Below, one piece after another: positions 44,272-55,907 of a stretch of DNA of 64,000 nucleotides (position 1 is its first letter; each line of letters starts with the position of its first letter). Source of the stretch: Obelidium mucronatum. Taxonomy: Eukaryota > Chytridiomycota > Chytridiomycetes > Chytridiales > Chytriomycetaceae. Made by a program: the position numbers and the translations under genes. The notes below the pieces were generated by a model that saw only the letters and a program-made list of their open reading frames with translations, ran no database searches and was not told the origin of the DNA. The stretch is from NCBI GenBank assembly GCA_025765595.1, contig JAIVFH010000122.1:1-64000 (forward strand), in the 5' to 3' direction.

Positions 44272-47200
44272 CTCAACAAACACACACTGTCTCCATACAT
44301 TCCCATGATACGTTGAAACAAACTATTTTCGTACCCATACTTTTTCGCAGTTGGAGACAAGACTGTTGGTGGCAGTTGCATGGGATCACCAACAAGAATA
44401 CACTTCTTGGCTCCATAGCGCAATGGAATCAAAGAACTCAATTCAACAGATTGACAAGCTTCATCAATAATAACAGTTGGGAATTCAAAGTTCTGGAGAG
44501 TGCTGACGATTTCGTGTCCAGCTCCAGACAAGGTTGCCATGCTGTCAACCAGAACATCAAGTCAATCCTAGAAAAACAAAAAAAAAAACCCCAAAAACAC
44601 TCACATAACATCAGCTTCCAATAACAGCGAAGCCTTAATTCTGGACCGAATATGATCCGAGCTTCCTTCCCGCTCCAACCTCTTCTGCTTAAGCGCTTTG
44701 AACTTTTCATCAACAGCCTTCAGCTTCTCAGTAACCTTGGAAATAGCATTTCGAACTAAATCCGCCTCCTTGGTCGAGTTGACAGCTTTCTGCTCCTTCT
44801 CGCGCAACGCATCCCGCTCCTTGTTGAGTTCGGCTTGATGCTTTTCTAATGCCAACCATTGCGAATTGTCGTTCACGTCTTGGTTGACTTTTCTAAACTC
44901 TGCGTCGTTGGCAAGCTGCTCCTTGATGAGACTCTCGATTGTAAGGTCTCGGATGTCGGCACCGATACTGTCACTTGTTCCGAGACGGACGATTCTTGGC
45001 TTGAATTCTTTACCTTGTGCGTTCAGAATTCCCATTTTTAATCTACGCACGATTTCGTCGCAAGCTGAAAGGAAGAATAGCGTAAGCAAACAAATTTATG
45101 CGGATAAAGGGCGATGACAACGAACCAGCATTCGATGGTGCGCAAATCAATAACCGATTCTTCTTGGCCGCACTGCTTGGCTGCACATTTCGAGACGCCT
45201 GCACTACAGGAGGCCCACGACCCACTGGTGCACGAATTGCAGAGCCACCACCTGGAGGTCGAATAGCCGAGCCTCCGGGAGCTTTAATAGCAGTTCCCCC
45301 ACCACCAGGAGTTTTAATTGCGTTGCCGCCGCCGGGGGCATTGATGGCTGTGGCGGCACTGGTAAGCAGTGACCCAACAAGCGACAGAATAGTCTTTGTT
45401 TTTCCAGTTCCTGGAGGACTGTAATTTTAAAAAAGTAAGGTAAGTTGACAAGAAATAAGTCCTCCTGTTTAAAATCCAACAGCTTACCCTTGAATCAACA
45501 CGAAGCCACTGGGTCTCTGAGTAGCAGTCGCAATCGCTTCTGCCTGTGGTCGATTCGCCCCAAAAATCTGCATCGCCTTTTCCACCGACCCTTCCTTTGG
45601 CACGAACTTTTTCCTATACAATGGCGTAATCACTTCCGAACACAGCGCCACCTTCGGCAACTGCAACAGCGACTCGTATTCACGCAGAACTGTTGTCATG
45701 GGGAACAACTTCGTGACAACCCATTTGGAGTTTTCAAAAAGGAGAGGTACGATAGTGTGTTGGTTCTTCAAGTGGATTCGTGTGATGTACGTGGTTTCTC
45801 CCTTTCGCGAAAACATTTTTTGGACTTTACCAAGGAATCCTTTGCGGTCGCCTGCTTTTCCACCTTGTTGCTGGATATAGACTAAATCGGAATCTGTGAC
45901 TCGTTTCTTGCTGTCTTCAAATGGCTGGACAAAAGTAACATCTGATTGAAAAAAATAGTTATCATTAGAGAGAACAAAGCTTCGAAAAAAAAACTGTGTT
46001 AAGTTTACCATGGAAGTCGTCCACCATCATGCAAGTATCCAAAGTCCAAGTGAAATTCTTACTGAAATCCGTTTCCTCCACACTTGTTTTGAATTGCTCC
46101 CAGCACTCCAACACCAACAAGGGCTCAAAAACATTCATATAGTCATCATTGGATTCAAATCTATCCGGAATCGGCACCAACTCAAATGGGAAATCGACAG
46201 GCAACTTCCCACGATCATCCACCCGCCACTTCAAAAAGATTTTATAAAATTCATTCATGTTTCTGAAGCGCGTTGCTACTTGCTTTTTCAATGGTGGGGC
46301 TTCCTTCTTGGCTGCGGCAAGGTTCTTTTTGTGGGTATCCAAATCGACAACCATCCCATCGTCAATCATTTTAATCGACTTGTATGTTTTATAGTCGGGT
46401 TCTGTATCGGATGAATCTGCACGCGAAAGGATCGTGGCCACTGTTCGGCTTCGTGTTTGATCTTGCACATGACGTCGCTGTTCGGCAATGTGGGATTGTC
46501 GCAGTTGTGATAATTTGGAAATTGGCTTTCCTGAGGCTGTAGTTGATGGCTTTGCTGCTGGTTTTGGCGCCAAAGGAAGCGCTTGAACTTTCATGAAAAA
46601 GGGCTTAGCTGGGCGAAAAGTAACCGGTCAAAAAACAATTCCCTGCATACCTCTCTTGACAGCATCATTGAACGCCGACGATTCAACTTTGGCAAATTTG
46701 TTTGGTTGTTGCGCAGTGGAATCATCAACGCTAAGCTTTCTCCTTGCAGCAACTGGTGGTGGTTTCACAGCGCCAACTGCATCTGCAACGCTCTTCTGAA
46801 TCGCGCTAACAGAACTGCCTCCACTCGCAGAAGCAACACTCTCCAAACTCTTTTTCGGCTTCTTTGCTTCCTGCCGTTCATACATACCCACAACCCAATC
46901 CTCCAACACCTTCTTACTCTCCGCAGTCAACCGCGACTTCAAACTTCCATCCATATAATGCATAATGGCACCAATCAAAGACTCATCCAACACATACTTG
47001 AACCCTTCCGCCACTTTCAAAAACAATATTGTCAAGGCCACACTCTCTTCTCTGATCCCATCGTCCAAAACGCGGTACCACTGGAAAATACTCCACACCG
47101 TATTCATGAACGGAACAGTCGCACTCGCAATAAAGTTTTTACTTGTCAAGACGTTGGAATGCCCCAAAAGTTGTCGCACGATCGCAAATGTCTGCGCAAT

Positions 47201-49739
47201 GATTAGTTTAATGTCTTTTTTGATGCTGAGGTCGCGTTTCGCCCATTTCACACTGCTGCTGAGGATGCTGCTGAGGAACGGCCAGGATTTTATCCAGAGG
47301 TCTGGGTTCGTGTCGTTGAAGCGGTAGGATTCGTCGCTTTGGAAGACAATCTCGCATGTGTTTTTGAGGAGGGTTTGGATTCTTTCGGCGCATCCGAGGA
47401 GTGGTGGGCCGCTGCCCATTGTACAGAGATCTCGAAATGTGTCAAGGATTGTGAGAAGAGTTGTGATTTTGGTTTCTTCGTCGTCTTTGAAAACCCATTC
47501 GAGCATGGAGAGGTATCTTTTGTCAAGAATAATGTTAGTTTGTTAATTAACCAAAAAAAGGCAAAGAAATAACAAAAATACTTGGTTACTCCAGCCTTCT
47601 TGAACAGAATCTGTTTGGCAAGCTCCGAAATATCATCACTTCTACAAACCAAGCAATACAACAAATCTCCAACAACGACCGAATTTGCAACTGAATCACC
47701 ATCAACATCGTTATCATTAGCAACACTCAACCCAATCCCACGATGAACCACAAACCAAACCAACGACAACCCCATATTAAAGCTATTCCCATACTCCTTC
47801 TGATGCTCACTCCACCCTTGCCCAAGCGCCACTGCATCCACATTGACATGATCAAACAAGAAAACTCGCCCAAACACTTTGAAAACATGTCCAAACAGTG
47901 AATCGTATCCATCTGTTTGGCTACTACATCCCAAGACTTTCCAAATCTCACTGTGCAGGAGACTCGCATTTGGCGCGGCGGCATCGAATCCAGTGCAGTC
48001 CCGGTAGATATCTTGGAAGGCTTGTTCGAGCGTGTCGATATCGTTGTCGAGGCATTCGGTGATGAGGTGGTGGAGAACCATGTCTTTTGTTGTTGAAGCG
48101 GGTTCGGCTGTTGTTGTTGCTTGCCTTGTTGATGAGAGACTGTAGGCGCAGATTTTGTCAATCAAAGGTTTGGGGAAGTTGTAGGTTTTGACGTGGGGTA
48201 AGAGTGGGAGGAGGGCAAGGCGGACAAATTCGGGCTTCGCGTGAAGAGTCCACGTTTCGTCGTAGTCTGAAAGAAGTGTGAAAAGCAGTGTTTGAATCAA
48301 ATCTGATGATGATTCCAAGGATAGTGACAGTTGGTGGAATGAAGCAAGAATAGGTGGGATCCAAGCAAAGACGGCAATCCAAATGTCACTGATGGGGAGA
48401 TTATTATGAATTGATGTGGATTCATGGATCCATGGAGTGGTTTTGAGGATGGTTTGGGACCATGGATGGGCAAAGATGGTTGTCCAAATGTTTGTCAGGG
48501 TATTGATGGTTTGGTTGGGGACATTTGGAACACTTTCACGGAATTTGGAGAAAGTGGAAAGAATAAATTGGAATGAGTTACTGTCAGTAGACGATGTTGC
48601 TGTAACAGACGTCAGGCTCTTGCACACAAATTCGTCAAGAGTTGGGAACATTTCCAAAAGGGCGACAATTCCATCTGTTGTAAAGCAGCAGACCATTGCC
48701 GCAAAAGTGTGCCAAATGAGTGTCGTCTCAGAGACGAGGTTGTACTTGGTGTTGACCAAAGTATCATCAATTACTTTGCTGACAACAACTTTGACTGCCA
48801 AGTCAATTGAGGATAAATGACTACGATCTGTGTACAATGAAGGATCCATTTGCGCCATTGAATTCAAGGCCCAGTTTCGAACAAACTCGTTCTTGTGTGC
48901 AGCAAGAATAATCAATCCAGGAAGCAGAGCTGTTTTGAATTTCAGAAGTTTCACTTTTTGGCAAGACACGAGGGCTTTTGTGAATTCAGTGTCCATCCGG
49001 GAATCCATCAAGTAGTGGGGATACTTTAAAATTTCGTAGGCATAGTTCTGGAAGTGAATGTATAGTCAGAGTCAATTTTTAAACTGGGTAGTATCCGTTG
49101 AATTTCACGGAATCATTCACTATATTCGATAGTGATCAAGAAGTTCGCCTTTGGCGTTGGCCTTCGGCGATGATGATTCACTGCCTTCACCACGATGTCA
49201 CACCACAACCACAAACACACGAACCGTAAATGCTTTTCGAACATCCTTCAAAGGACAAGAACTATTCTCCAAGGCCATATTAACATCTGCAAGAGCCTTT
49301 CCTAAACGAACAACATCCCTTTTGTTGGCAATCGAAAACGCGGCAGCATCCAGCGACTCGGTCTTTTGCAAATAGTAAGCATCGCAACACACATCGCAAT
49401 TTGTCAGTGAAAGTTCGAATGAAAGTTGGAGTTGTTCTGGTTTATCGATGTGATTCAACAAAGCAGAGTGAGCATGGACTGCCGAAAGACAAAGCAAGAA
49501 AGACGGAAAGAGCAAGGGACTTTTAAAAACAAACCATCATTAGTCTGCGTCCACTTGAGAGCGGCCCCTTCGATACAAGACCCATCAGCTGTGTGGAACG
49601 GGTGAAGCAATTCTAGCGAATCATCGCACACGAAACCAGTGGTTAAGAATCGTCACGCAGTATAGTATAACTCCCTTTCGTGATGCACACCTTGTTGTCC
49701 CTCATCGCCGCCTTCCACTTCCATCTTGTGTGTCAGCAT
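43356..49739 (-). CDS. SEN1: Sen1/senataxin-like superfamily 1 RNA-DNA helicase
   Basis: Sen1 helicases unwind RNA-DNA hybrids, and help terminate RNA polymerase II transcription and resolve R-loops in the nucleus. Thirteen exons (49691-49739, 49535-49612, 49225-49478, 47582-49047, 46651-47516, 46009-46608, 45488-45941, 45126-45418, 44605-45064, 44272-44541, 43771-44143, 43586-43705, 43356-43529) sum to 1,818 codons plus stop. The N-terminal half is the helical Sen1_N region with a CDVCCDAYY block. Helicase motifs: Q-motif NRPQAEAI, motif [20 protein letters not shown], motif [42 protein letters not shown] and [10 protein letters not shown] five-fold AIxxPGGG-type repeat lies between motifs I and Ia. 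Met 49724 is an alternative start. The intron at 44144-44271 holds a 65-nt homopolymer. Confidence 0.95.
44204..44268 (+). repeat. 65-nt A homopolymer in a SEN1 intron
   Basis: This uninterrupted run is poly-T on the transcribed sense strand. It lies in the intron between the exon ending at DSVCLL and the exon starting at SIQYRMHP, so it does not affect the protein if spliced. It lies close to the splice donor. Confidence 0.95.
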
Positions 49740-49816
49740 TGAGACCAAAAAGAAAGAAAGAAGAAAGCAAAAAAGAGTGTTTAAAAACCACCCACCAGCA
49801 AACCCACCGACCCGCA
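49740..49816. promoter_or_regulatory. 77-bp divergent promoter between SEN1 and BRF1
   Basis: Only 77 bp separate the two start codons, or 92 bp if SEN1 starts at Met 49724. The spacer is purine-rich on the plus strand. The genes probably share one nucleosome-free promoter (inference). Confidence 0.55.
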
Positions 49817-52027
49817 ATGCTCTCCTGCCGCTGTGGATCCTCGCAGATTGAGTTTGAGGGAAACCTGGGCCACTCCGTGTGCACCGCCTGTGGCGAAGTG
49901 GTTGAGCAGAACGCCATTGTGTCCGAAGTTACGTTCACCGAAGGCGGCGGCGCGGACGGCTTCTTTGTGGGCGGCGGCACTGGTTGGTGTTTGTTGTTTG
50001 TCAGGGCTGCCTGGTTAGGGCTAACTGCTTCCTTGCGAACAAACACCGAAACAACAAACAAACAAACAACAAAACACCGAACCAGCCAGGGCAGCTTCGA
50101 GGGGCGGCAGCGGCATTGGCCGCATGGGCGGTGCGGCGGCCGGCGAATCGAGAGAGCAGACTATCGCAAATGGTGCTATCGCTCATCGCTATTCCGTGGA
50201 AACAATCGCTCATTGCCAAATTAGGTCACAGGCGGATCGCACAAATCGGAAACCAAATGAGAATGACTGATCGCCAGATTGAATCTGCTCAGAGATACTT
50301 TAACATTGCCGTTGTTCGTGAGTGTGTTTGTTCTGTAACTGGTCGACCGAGTATGTTCTGATTGATTACCTACATCTTGTGTCCAGAAAACTTTACAAAA
50401 GGCCGAAAAGCAATGAATGTGGCGTCTTCTTGCCTGTATATTGTCTGTGAGTTGTCCATTTCTCTTCGAATCTTGTTTTTGACTGCAACACACACAAAAT
50501 CAGGTCGAATGGAGAAAACATCACATATGCTTATTGACTTTTCCGAACACTTGCGCATCAATTTATACCTTCTTGGTTCAACCTTTGTCAAACTAGTCCA
50601 TGTTTTGAAAATTCACGATTTGCCTCTTGTCGATCCAATGCTTTATATCGTTCGTTTTGCTTCGAAATTGGAATTTGATGAAAAGACACCGGATGTTATT
50701 CGTGATGCTACGCGCTTGGTTTCTAGAATGGACAGAGACTGGATTGTTAAGGGGAGGAAACCTGCTGGTATTTGTGGTGAGTTTCGTTTGACGCAGGCCT
50801 TTCTTTCGCCAAGGCAATATCTCTACCGCCGTAGGCGAAATCTCTACTGCCGAAGCTAGTGCTCCTTTATCTTGCCGCCAAAAAAGGCGAGCACAGCTGA
50901 AGTAATTGTCATCCCACGAAGACGCACCTTGAATCATCATGCGAAAGATCATAACACCCAATCGAACAAAAAAAAACAGCCGCCTGTCTCTTTATAGCAG
51001 CACGCATGAACGGATTCGCTCGAACACCACGTGAAATCGTATCCGTAGTGAAAATCTGCGAAGCAACACTCGCAAAACGACTAGAAGATTTTCGCGAAAC
51101 TCCAAGCAGTGCCTTATCTGTTGACGATTTCCAAAACTTGATGCTGGAGAGTAGCCAAGATCCGCCGAGTTTTATGCGTGAAAAGAAACGGAAAGCTGCG
51201 GCGTTGGAGGCTGCTAAATTGTTGAAGATGAAAAAGGCGGAGGAAAAGGGGAAAAAGAAGAGAGATGGACCAGAGGGCGATGGAGAAGAAGGGGGAGACG
51301 AAGTCGAAGACGAGGAGGAAGAAATGGACGAGGACTTGCAGCTGGCGGTTGGAGACATGAATCATACTATGGAGAGTGAGGCGTTTAAAAAACTGGCTGC
51401 CACTGGTAAGTGTGTTCTTCTCTGTGTTTCGTTGGAATTCTAACGCGTTTATAGTCGGTGTGAATATGGACACACTGGACGATGATTTGTCACTGCTCGA
51501 CCAAGATTCTGAAGTTGAAGACTGTCTGCTCACAGAACAAGAAATCGAAATCAAGAAAATGTTCTGGGAAGCTGAAAACAAGGAATGGGAGAGAGGTATT
51601 TGGAACACTCAGATTTCCCAATCGTTCGTCGATTGATATATGGTACAACAGAAAAACTAGCTGCTGGAACTAGACCAGTGACCAAAAAAGCCAAGAAACG
51701 GAGGATTGCAGGAAACAGCAGCAACAATGCCATAATACCTGCCGACTCTGTTCAACAAGCTGGAATGAACGTGTTGGCGAGTAAACCCTCGTTGTCTAAA
51801 AAGATCAATTATGATGTGATTGGTCATTTGGTAGGTGTTGACACTTCTTTCTGTTGTGTATCTACAGGCCTGTGTATCAGGCTCTAATCTTCTCATTGCC
51901 CACTGTATTTTTTTTGAACTAGTTTAATGATGACCCCAGTGAACAATTGTTTGATATGGAGCCTGCCCGCCCTGGCAATTATGCTTCCAATAGTGTAACT
52001 GGCTTTGGGCTTGTTGCATTTGAGTAA
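49817..52027 (+). CDS. BRF1: TFIIIB subunit BRF1
   Basis: BRF1 bridges TBP, TFIIIC and RNA polymerase III at tRNA and 5S genes. Nine exons (49817-49982, 50095-50172, 50225-50317, 50387-50446, 50504-50776, 50980-51405, 51455-51595, 51652-51830, 51923-52027) give 506 residues. It opens with a TFIIB zinc ribbon, CRCGSSQIEF .. CTACGEVVEQNAIV. Two cyclin folds follow (GNQMRMTDRQIESAQRYF, FTKGRKAMNVASSCLYIVCR; then KPAGICGAACLFIAARMNGF, with CEATLAKRL). The acceptor at 50979 is chosen because it restores the conserved AACLFIAARM block. The C-terminal part has a Lys/Glu-rich region and the BRF1 homology block near LTEQEIEIKKMFWEAENKEW. Confidence 0.95.
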
Positions 52028-52179
52028 ATGCTAATCAATAAATATAAGTAACATTGTTTATTTAATTATTTTTTTGTGTATTTGGATCTCTCGTGTTCAA
52101 GTAACTTAATTAAAATTTTGTGCTGCTTTGTCTTTCCACGTTTTCGCAACGCCTGCGTTCTTGGAAACACTCAGGCCTT

Positions 52180-52395
52180 TTCCTACATGAAACCAAGTCG
52201 TCTTTGCGCAAATGAGTATTTCTTGATTCGCAGCAGAGTGTACCACTCTACAGCTTTGGAATAGTCCTGGGTAACTCCTTTGCCTTTCTCGTACATGTCA
52301 CCCAAGTTGAATTGTCCACCTGCATCTCCTTCAATGGCAGCAAGAGTGAAAATTCAGACGCTTTCCTGTCGTTTTGGGCAACTCCTTGGACATTC
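52180..52395 (-). pseudogene. Decayed Sel1-repeat fragment
   Basis: Minus-strand translation reads GVAQNDRKAS, then after a one-base shift FTLAAIEGDAGGQFNLG, MYEKGKGVTQDYSKAVEWYTL. This is the same Sel1 repeat type as the kinase gene at 7-8.4 kb. Only about one and a half repeats remain, with no kinase domain next to them. Confidence 0.75.
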
Positions 52396-52399
52396 TTTG

Positions 52400-54570
52400 T
52401 AGTAAAATAAGCCTTTACTTTCAGGTTAAGTGTGTGAGATTGTCCTTTTTCTTCTTGTTATCTTCTAATGTGATTTCTGTCCTATATATACCAATTTTCC
52501 TTACAGCTGATTTCAAAAAGAATGGCACATCCTCTTTTTTTTCGATTTTTCCAAGTACACCGCTAATTCAAAATCCGGATGAATGCCGGCCGGAAGCAGC
52601 ATCTGGCGGATTGCGCCACGAATGCCGGCCGCAATCTGCCCCTGACAGAATACGGGCGCCGTTTCCGTCTGGATTCCGGATGACAAGTTCGCCCGGCATA
52701 CGCCACGGAAATGTCGTCAGAAATCTGCACGACGTTCCGAAAGTCTTGCTCCAGTGCAAAACCACAGAATCCTGCGGAGGTTCAGCCGCATCTCAGACGT
52801 TGCGCCGGTAGTATTTCAGCAGGGCTGAGGGCGGCACAATCAGCCAGTTGGATGATTAATACACCAAATAATAAAACCAAATGAAGTATATAAAATCAAA
52901 CAAAGAAATAATAAAATTGATTTTATTATCTTTAACGCCTTCAACAAAAAGAAAAATGCAAGAAAAACCTCAAAACAATGCAGAAACCATGCAGAAACCA
53001 AGCTTTGCCGTCAGTAGGCTCGTATCATCCAGTACTACAAGCCAATCGGCAACATGGACATGGAGGTATGGGCCATTGTTGTTTTTCGATTTAACAAACT
53101 GATGTCCGAACTAATCTTTCTCTGGCAGGTTGCCCACCAAGTCCACCCCTTTAGAGCAGCCCCTCAGCGTAAATTGTCGGCTGTCATTGCGAAGGAACCA
53201 GCCTGGAGTGCGGTTTTTTTTGACGCAGGGGCCACCATTATCCAACCAGCCGCACAAGAAAGGTATGCTCATATCATTTGCTTTTCGTTTTGGTTTCTGC
53301 CCATAGGGGCATTTGCATTTTCCTCTTTCGCGTTCTGCTCATAGGAGCGTTCGCATTTTCTTGTTTTGCGTTCTGCTCTTACGAGCGTTCGTATTTCCCT
53401 GTGCCACGCACGTTCTGCTCATAGGAGCGTTCATTTGTTTCCATCTCTCTACACCTTTTCCAACCATGTTACATTCAATAAATAGTTTATTAATCTCACT
53501 TAAATTGATGCTTTATTTGAGTAAATACTTATTTATTTATTTATTCAAGATCACGCCATTTTTCAATTGCGTCATTTGGAAAATTATAAGTGGAAGCCAG
53601 AAACTAAAACATAAGCAAAATCACCCTCCACAACCGAGCACCAGTGGGTCGTCACACTATTTCTTAATTAAGAGTATTAACGACAAGTCTTTGCCGTTCT
53701 AGGGGTGTATCCAAGGATTTTTTTTGAATTCTCTATGTGTTATCCTGGTTTGTACCTTCTATCAAAAAACTCGAAGCTCACAATCTCTGCCTTCTAGACC
53801 AAGTATGGCAAGAACAGCAACAGTAAATGGCCAACAGTATCAACTGCTACTGCTGAATCATTGACTCCCGCGATCTTAGATGGTGAGTACTTCGGTTTTT
53901 ATTTCTTTATGACACTAAAGATCCAGTGTCCTAGGGATCAAACCAGACTTGAAGGCCAGCCAGTGCTATTCACTGCAATTTGGACGCCTTTGAGGGCAGT
54001 ATATGTTCGCCCTGCGAGAATGAAGTCATCTCTTTTTGGCTGCAGTCTCGAGAAGTGTTAGAGGCATTAAGCCTGGACCTGCAGAGAAGTTGAGGATACA
54101 CTGTCCATTGCTGTCAATGCTGGCTGCGTTGGAATTTCTGCTTGGATCAGCCGCAACAAATCTAAGTAGAAGGGGTAGTTGGATGGGAAGATGCAAGATA
54201 GTCCAATAAATAATTATATACTGTTTTGATTTTAAATCTAATTCTGTGCGGTGGATGTGTAGTGCTGGCGATTGGGCTTGGATTTATTGCAGTTGCCGAA
54301 GGCACTTCCGTGAGTATTCTTCCGAAAACGCCGCCCAATTTCTGCCAGAATACCCGAGGGGTTCCAGCAGTCTGGCCGGCTGTTTTTCCGTCTGGTGGTG
54401 TGGACGACCGGAAGCGGTGGGATTGGTCTTCCGGCAATCGCCACGGTATTGCCGGTCGATTTCTGATCGCATGCCAGACGTCTGCCGGTTGCCCCGTATA
54501 TTGAGGTGTATTGCATTTGGTAGCTTTGTATAACTTTTGGTAGAGATCCCATAGCACAAGCCTGGAGGCT
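52400..54570. other. Repeat-rich intergenic region
   Basis: It contains GC-rich islands at about 52575-52810 and 54300-54505 in otherwise AT-rich DNA, both with CCGGC/GCCGG clusters and TTCCGTCTGG. It also holds the tandem repeat at 53287-53435. A short plus-strand exon-like stretch at 53129-53261 (VAHQVHPFRAAPQRK...) lies between good splice-like sites, but I recognise no family. Confidence 0.45.
53287..53435 (+). repeat. Imperfect tandem repeat, about 4 units of 35-45 bp
   Basis: Units contain GTTCTGCTCATAGGAGCGTTC. The first unit is divergent and the last is truncated. Spacers vary in length. Confidence 0.8.
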
Positions 54571-54654
54571 GTGAAGAAGCGTGCAGTTCAGCGTTTCTGC
54601 AGAAGCTCCATCTTACAAGGCTGCTTACAAGGGATGCAACTTTTCAATTTTGAA

Positions 54655-55771
54655 ATGACTTGGAGCTCTGACATCCGGAAGAATATCGTTCTTGACATGC
54701 TGGATGGTATACCTGTTGACACTACTATCAAAAACCAAAGGGTCTCCCGGAGAACAGTCGCTCGTGTGCGCTCGTTCTGGAATCTATATTCTTGCACAAG
54801 CAATCCCTTTGCACAAGTAAGCGGTCGTAGACGAACTGTAGAACGCATGTATTGCGAGGCAAGCCAATGTGCAAGAACCCGATGTTTGTTGTACTGAACT
54901 TGTTGCGACAGTACCTGCGGACATTGTTGGATGAAAGAACAGACTGGTACTTGTTTGAGCTTCAAGAAGAGCTTGAAATAGTCATAAAGCGGAAAGTCCC
55001 ACTTCCGACCCTATGGAGATGCCTACAAAGAGAGGGATACACTCACAAAAAGGTTTGTGTTAACAAACGACAGTACCATATCTCAGTTCCGTGGCTTATA
55101 TTCCTCCAAATTCTAGCTTTCTGCTCATGCCTCGGAAAGAAATGAATGGGAACGAGCTTGTTTTGTGGCTGAGATTGGAAACTACCAAAGGGAGTACCTT
55201 GTATTCTTCGACGAGGCTGCAAATGACAAGAAGACCCTCGAAAGACGATTTGGTTACTCCATTGCTGGAAGAAGGTCCATTCATATTGCGCCATTTGTAA
55301 GAGGAGTCCGATACTCAATCATAGCCGCAATTTCATTATCTGATGGATACCTTGCATTCTCGGTTGAAGAGGGGGCATTAGATGGGCTGGATGTGTTTGA
55401 TTTTGCCGTGAATAAGCTGGTGAGAAAGATGCAATACCACTACTTCTTATTTATTCATCTTATTGTTGCAGCTTCCAGAATGCAGTAGATACCCAGGACC
55501 AAATTCAGCAGTTATCTGCGATAATGCAGCGATTCACAAACACCCTGCAATCCGTAGAGCATTCGAAAGAGCTGGAGTATTACTGATTTTCTTGCCACCG
55601 TACTCGCCAGACTTAACCCCAATTGAGAATTCGTTTCACCACACAATGCAATGGCTCAGAAGAAACAAAGAGGACATAACTGACGGAAACAGAAGTGCAA
55701 AAATCATTGAAGCCTGTGATATGTTCACTCCCACTCTTGCTGATGCATGTTTTAGATTGTGCAAATTGTAA
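54655..55771 (+). pseudogene. IS630/Tc1-like DD34E transposase with a frameshift
   Basis: The N-terminal helix-turn-helix region starts MTWSSDIRKNIVLDML and includes QRVSRRTVARVR. A frame change near 54850 is needed to reach LRTLLDERTDWYLFELQEEL. Introns at 55053-55116 and 55420-55471 keep the frame into the DDE domain: VFFDEAAN, VICDNAAIHKHP and FLPPYSPDLTPIENSF. The second Asp and the Glu are 34 residues apart, the DD34E spacing of IS630/Tc1-type enzymes. It ends at TAA 55769-55771. Spliced introns suggest a domesticated or host-adapted copy, but the frameshift argues it is dead. Terminal repeats were not found. Confidence 0.8.
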
Positions 55772-55907
55772 TAAACTCTTCTTACTCTCCTATCTTACTC
55801 TCCTAATTGTTTGACCATTCAAATTGAATAAGTTCTGATTTCTATTACAGCACAAAATGTTCAAAAAAAAAAAGATAAAGTCTAAGCAACAAAACAACTT
55901 TGAAAGT

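Noticed and set aside
50777..50997. A missing block in the second cyclin fold of BRF1
   Set aside because: Using the acceptor ending at 50979 instead of 50997 adds six residues in frame and restores the conserved block.
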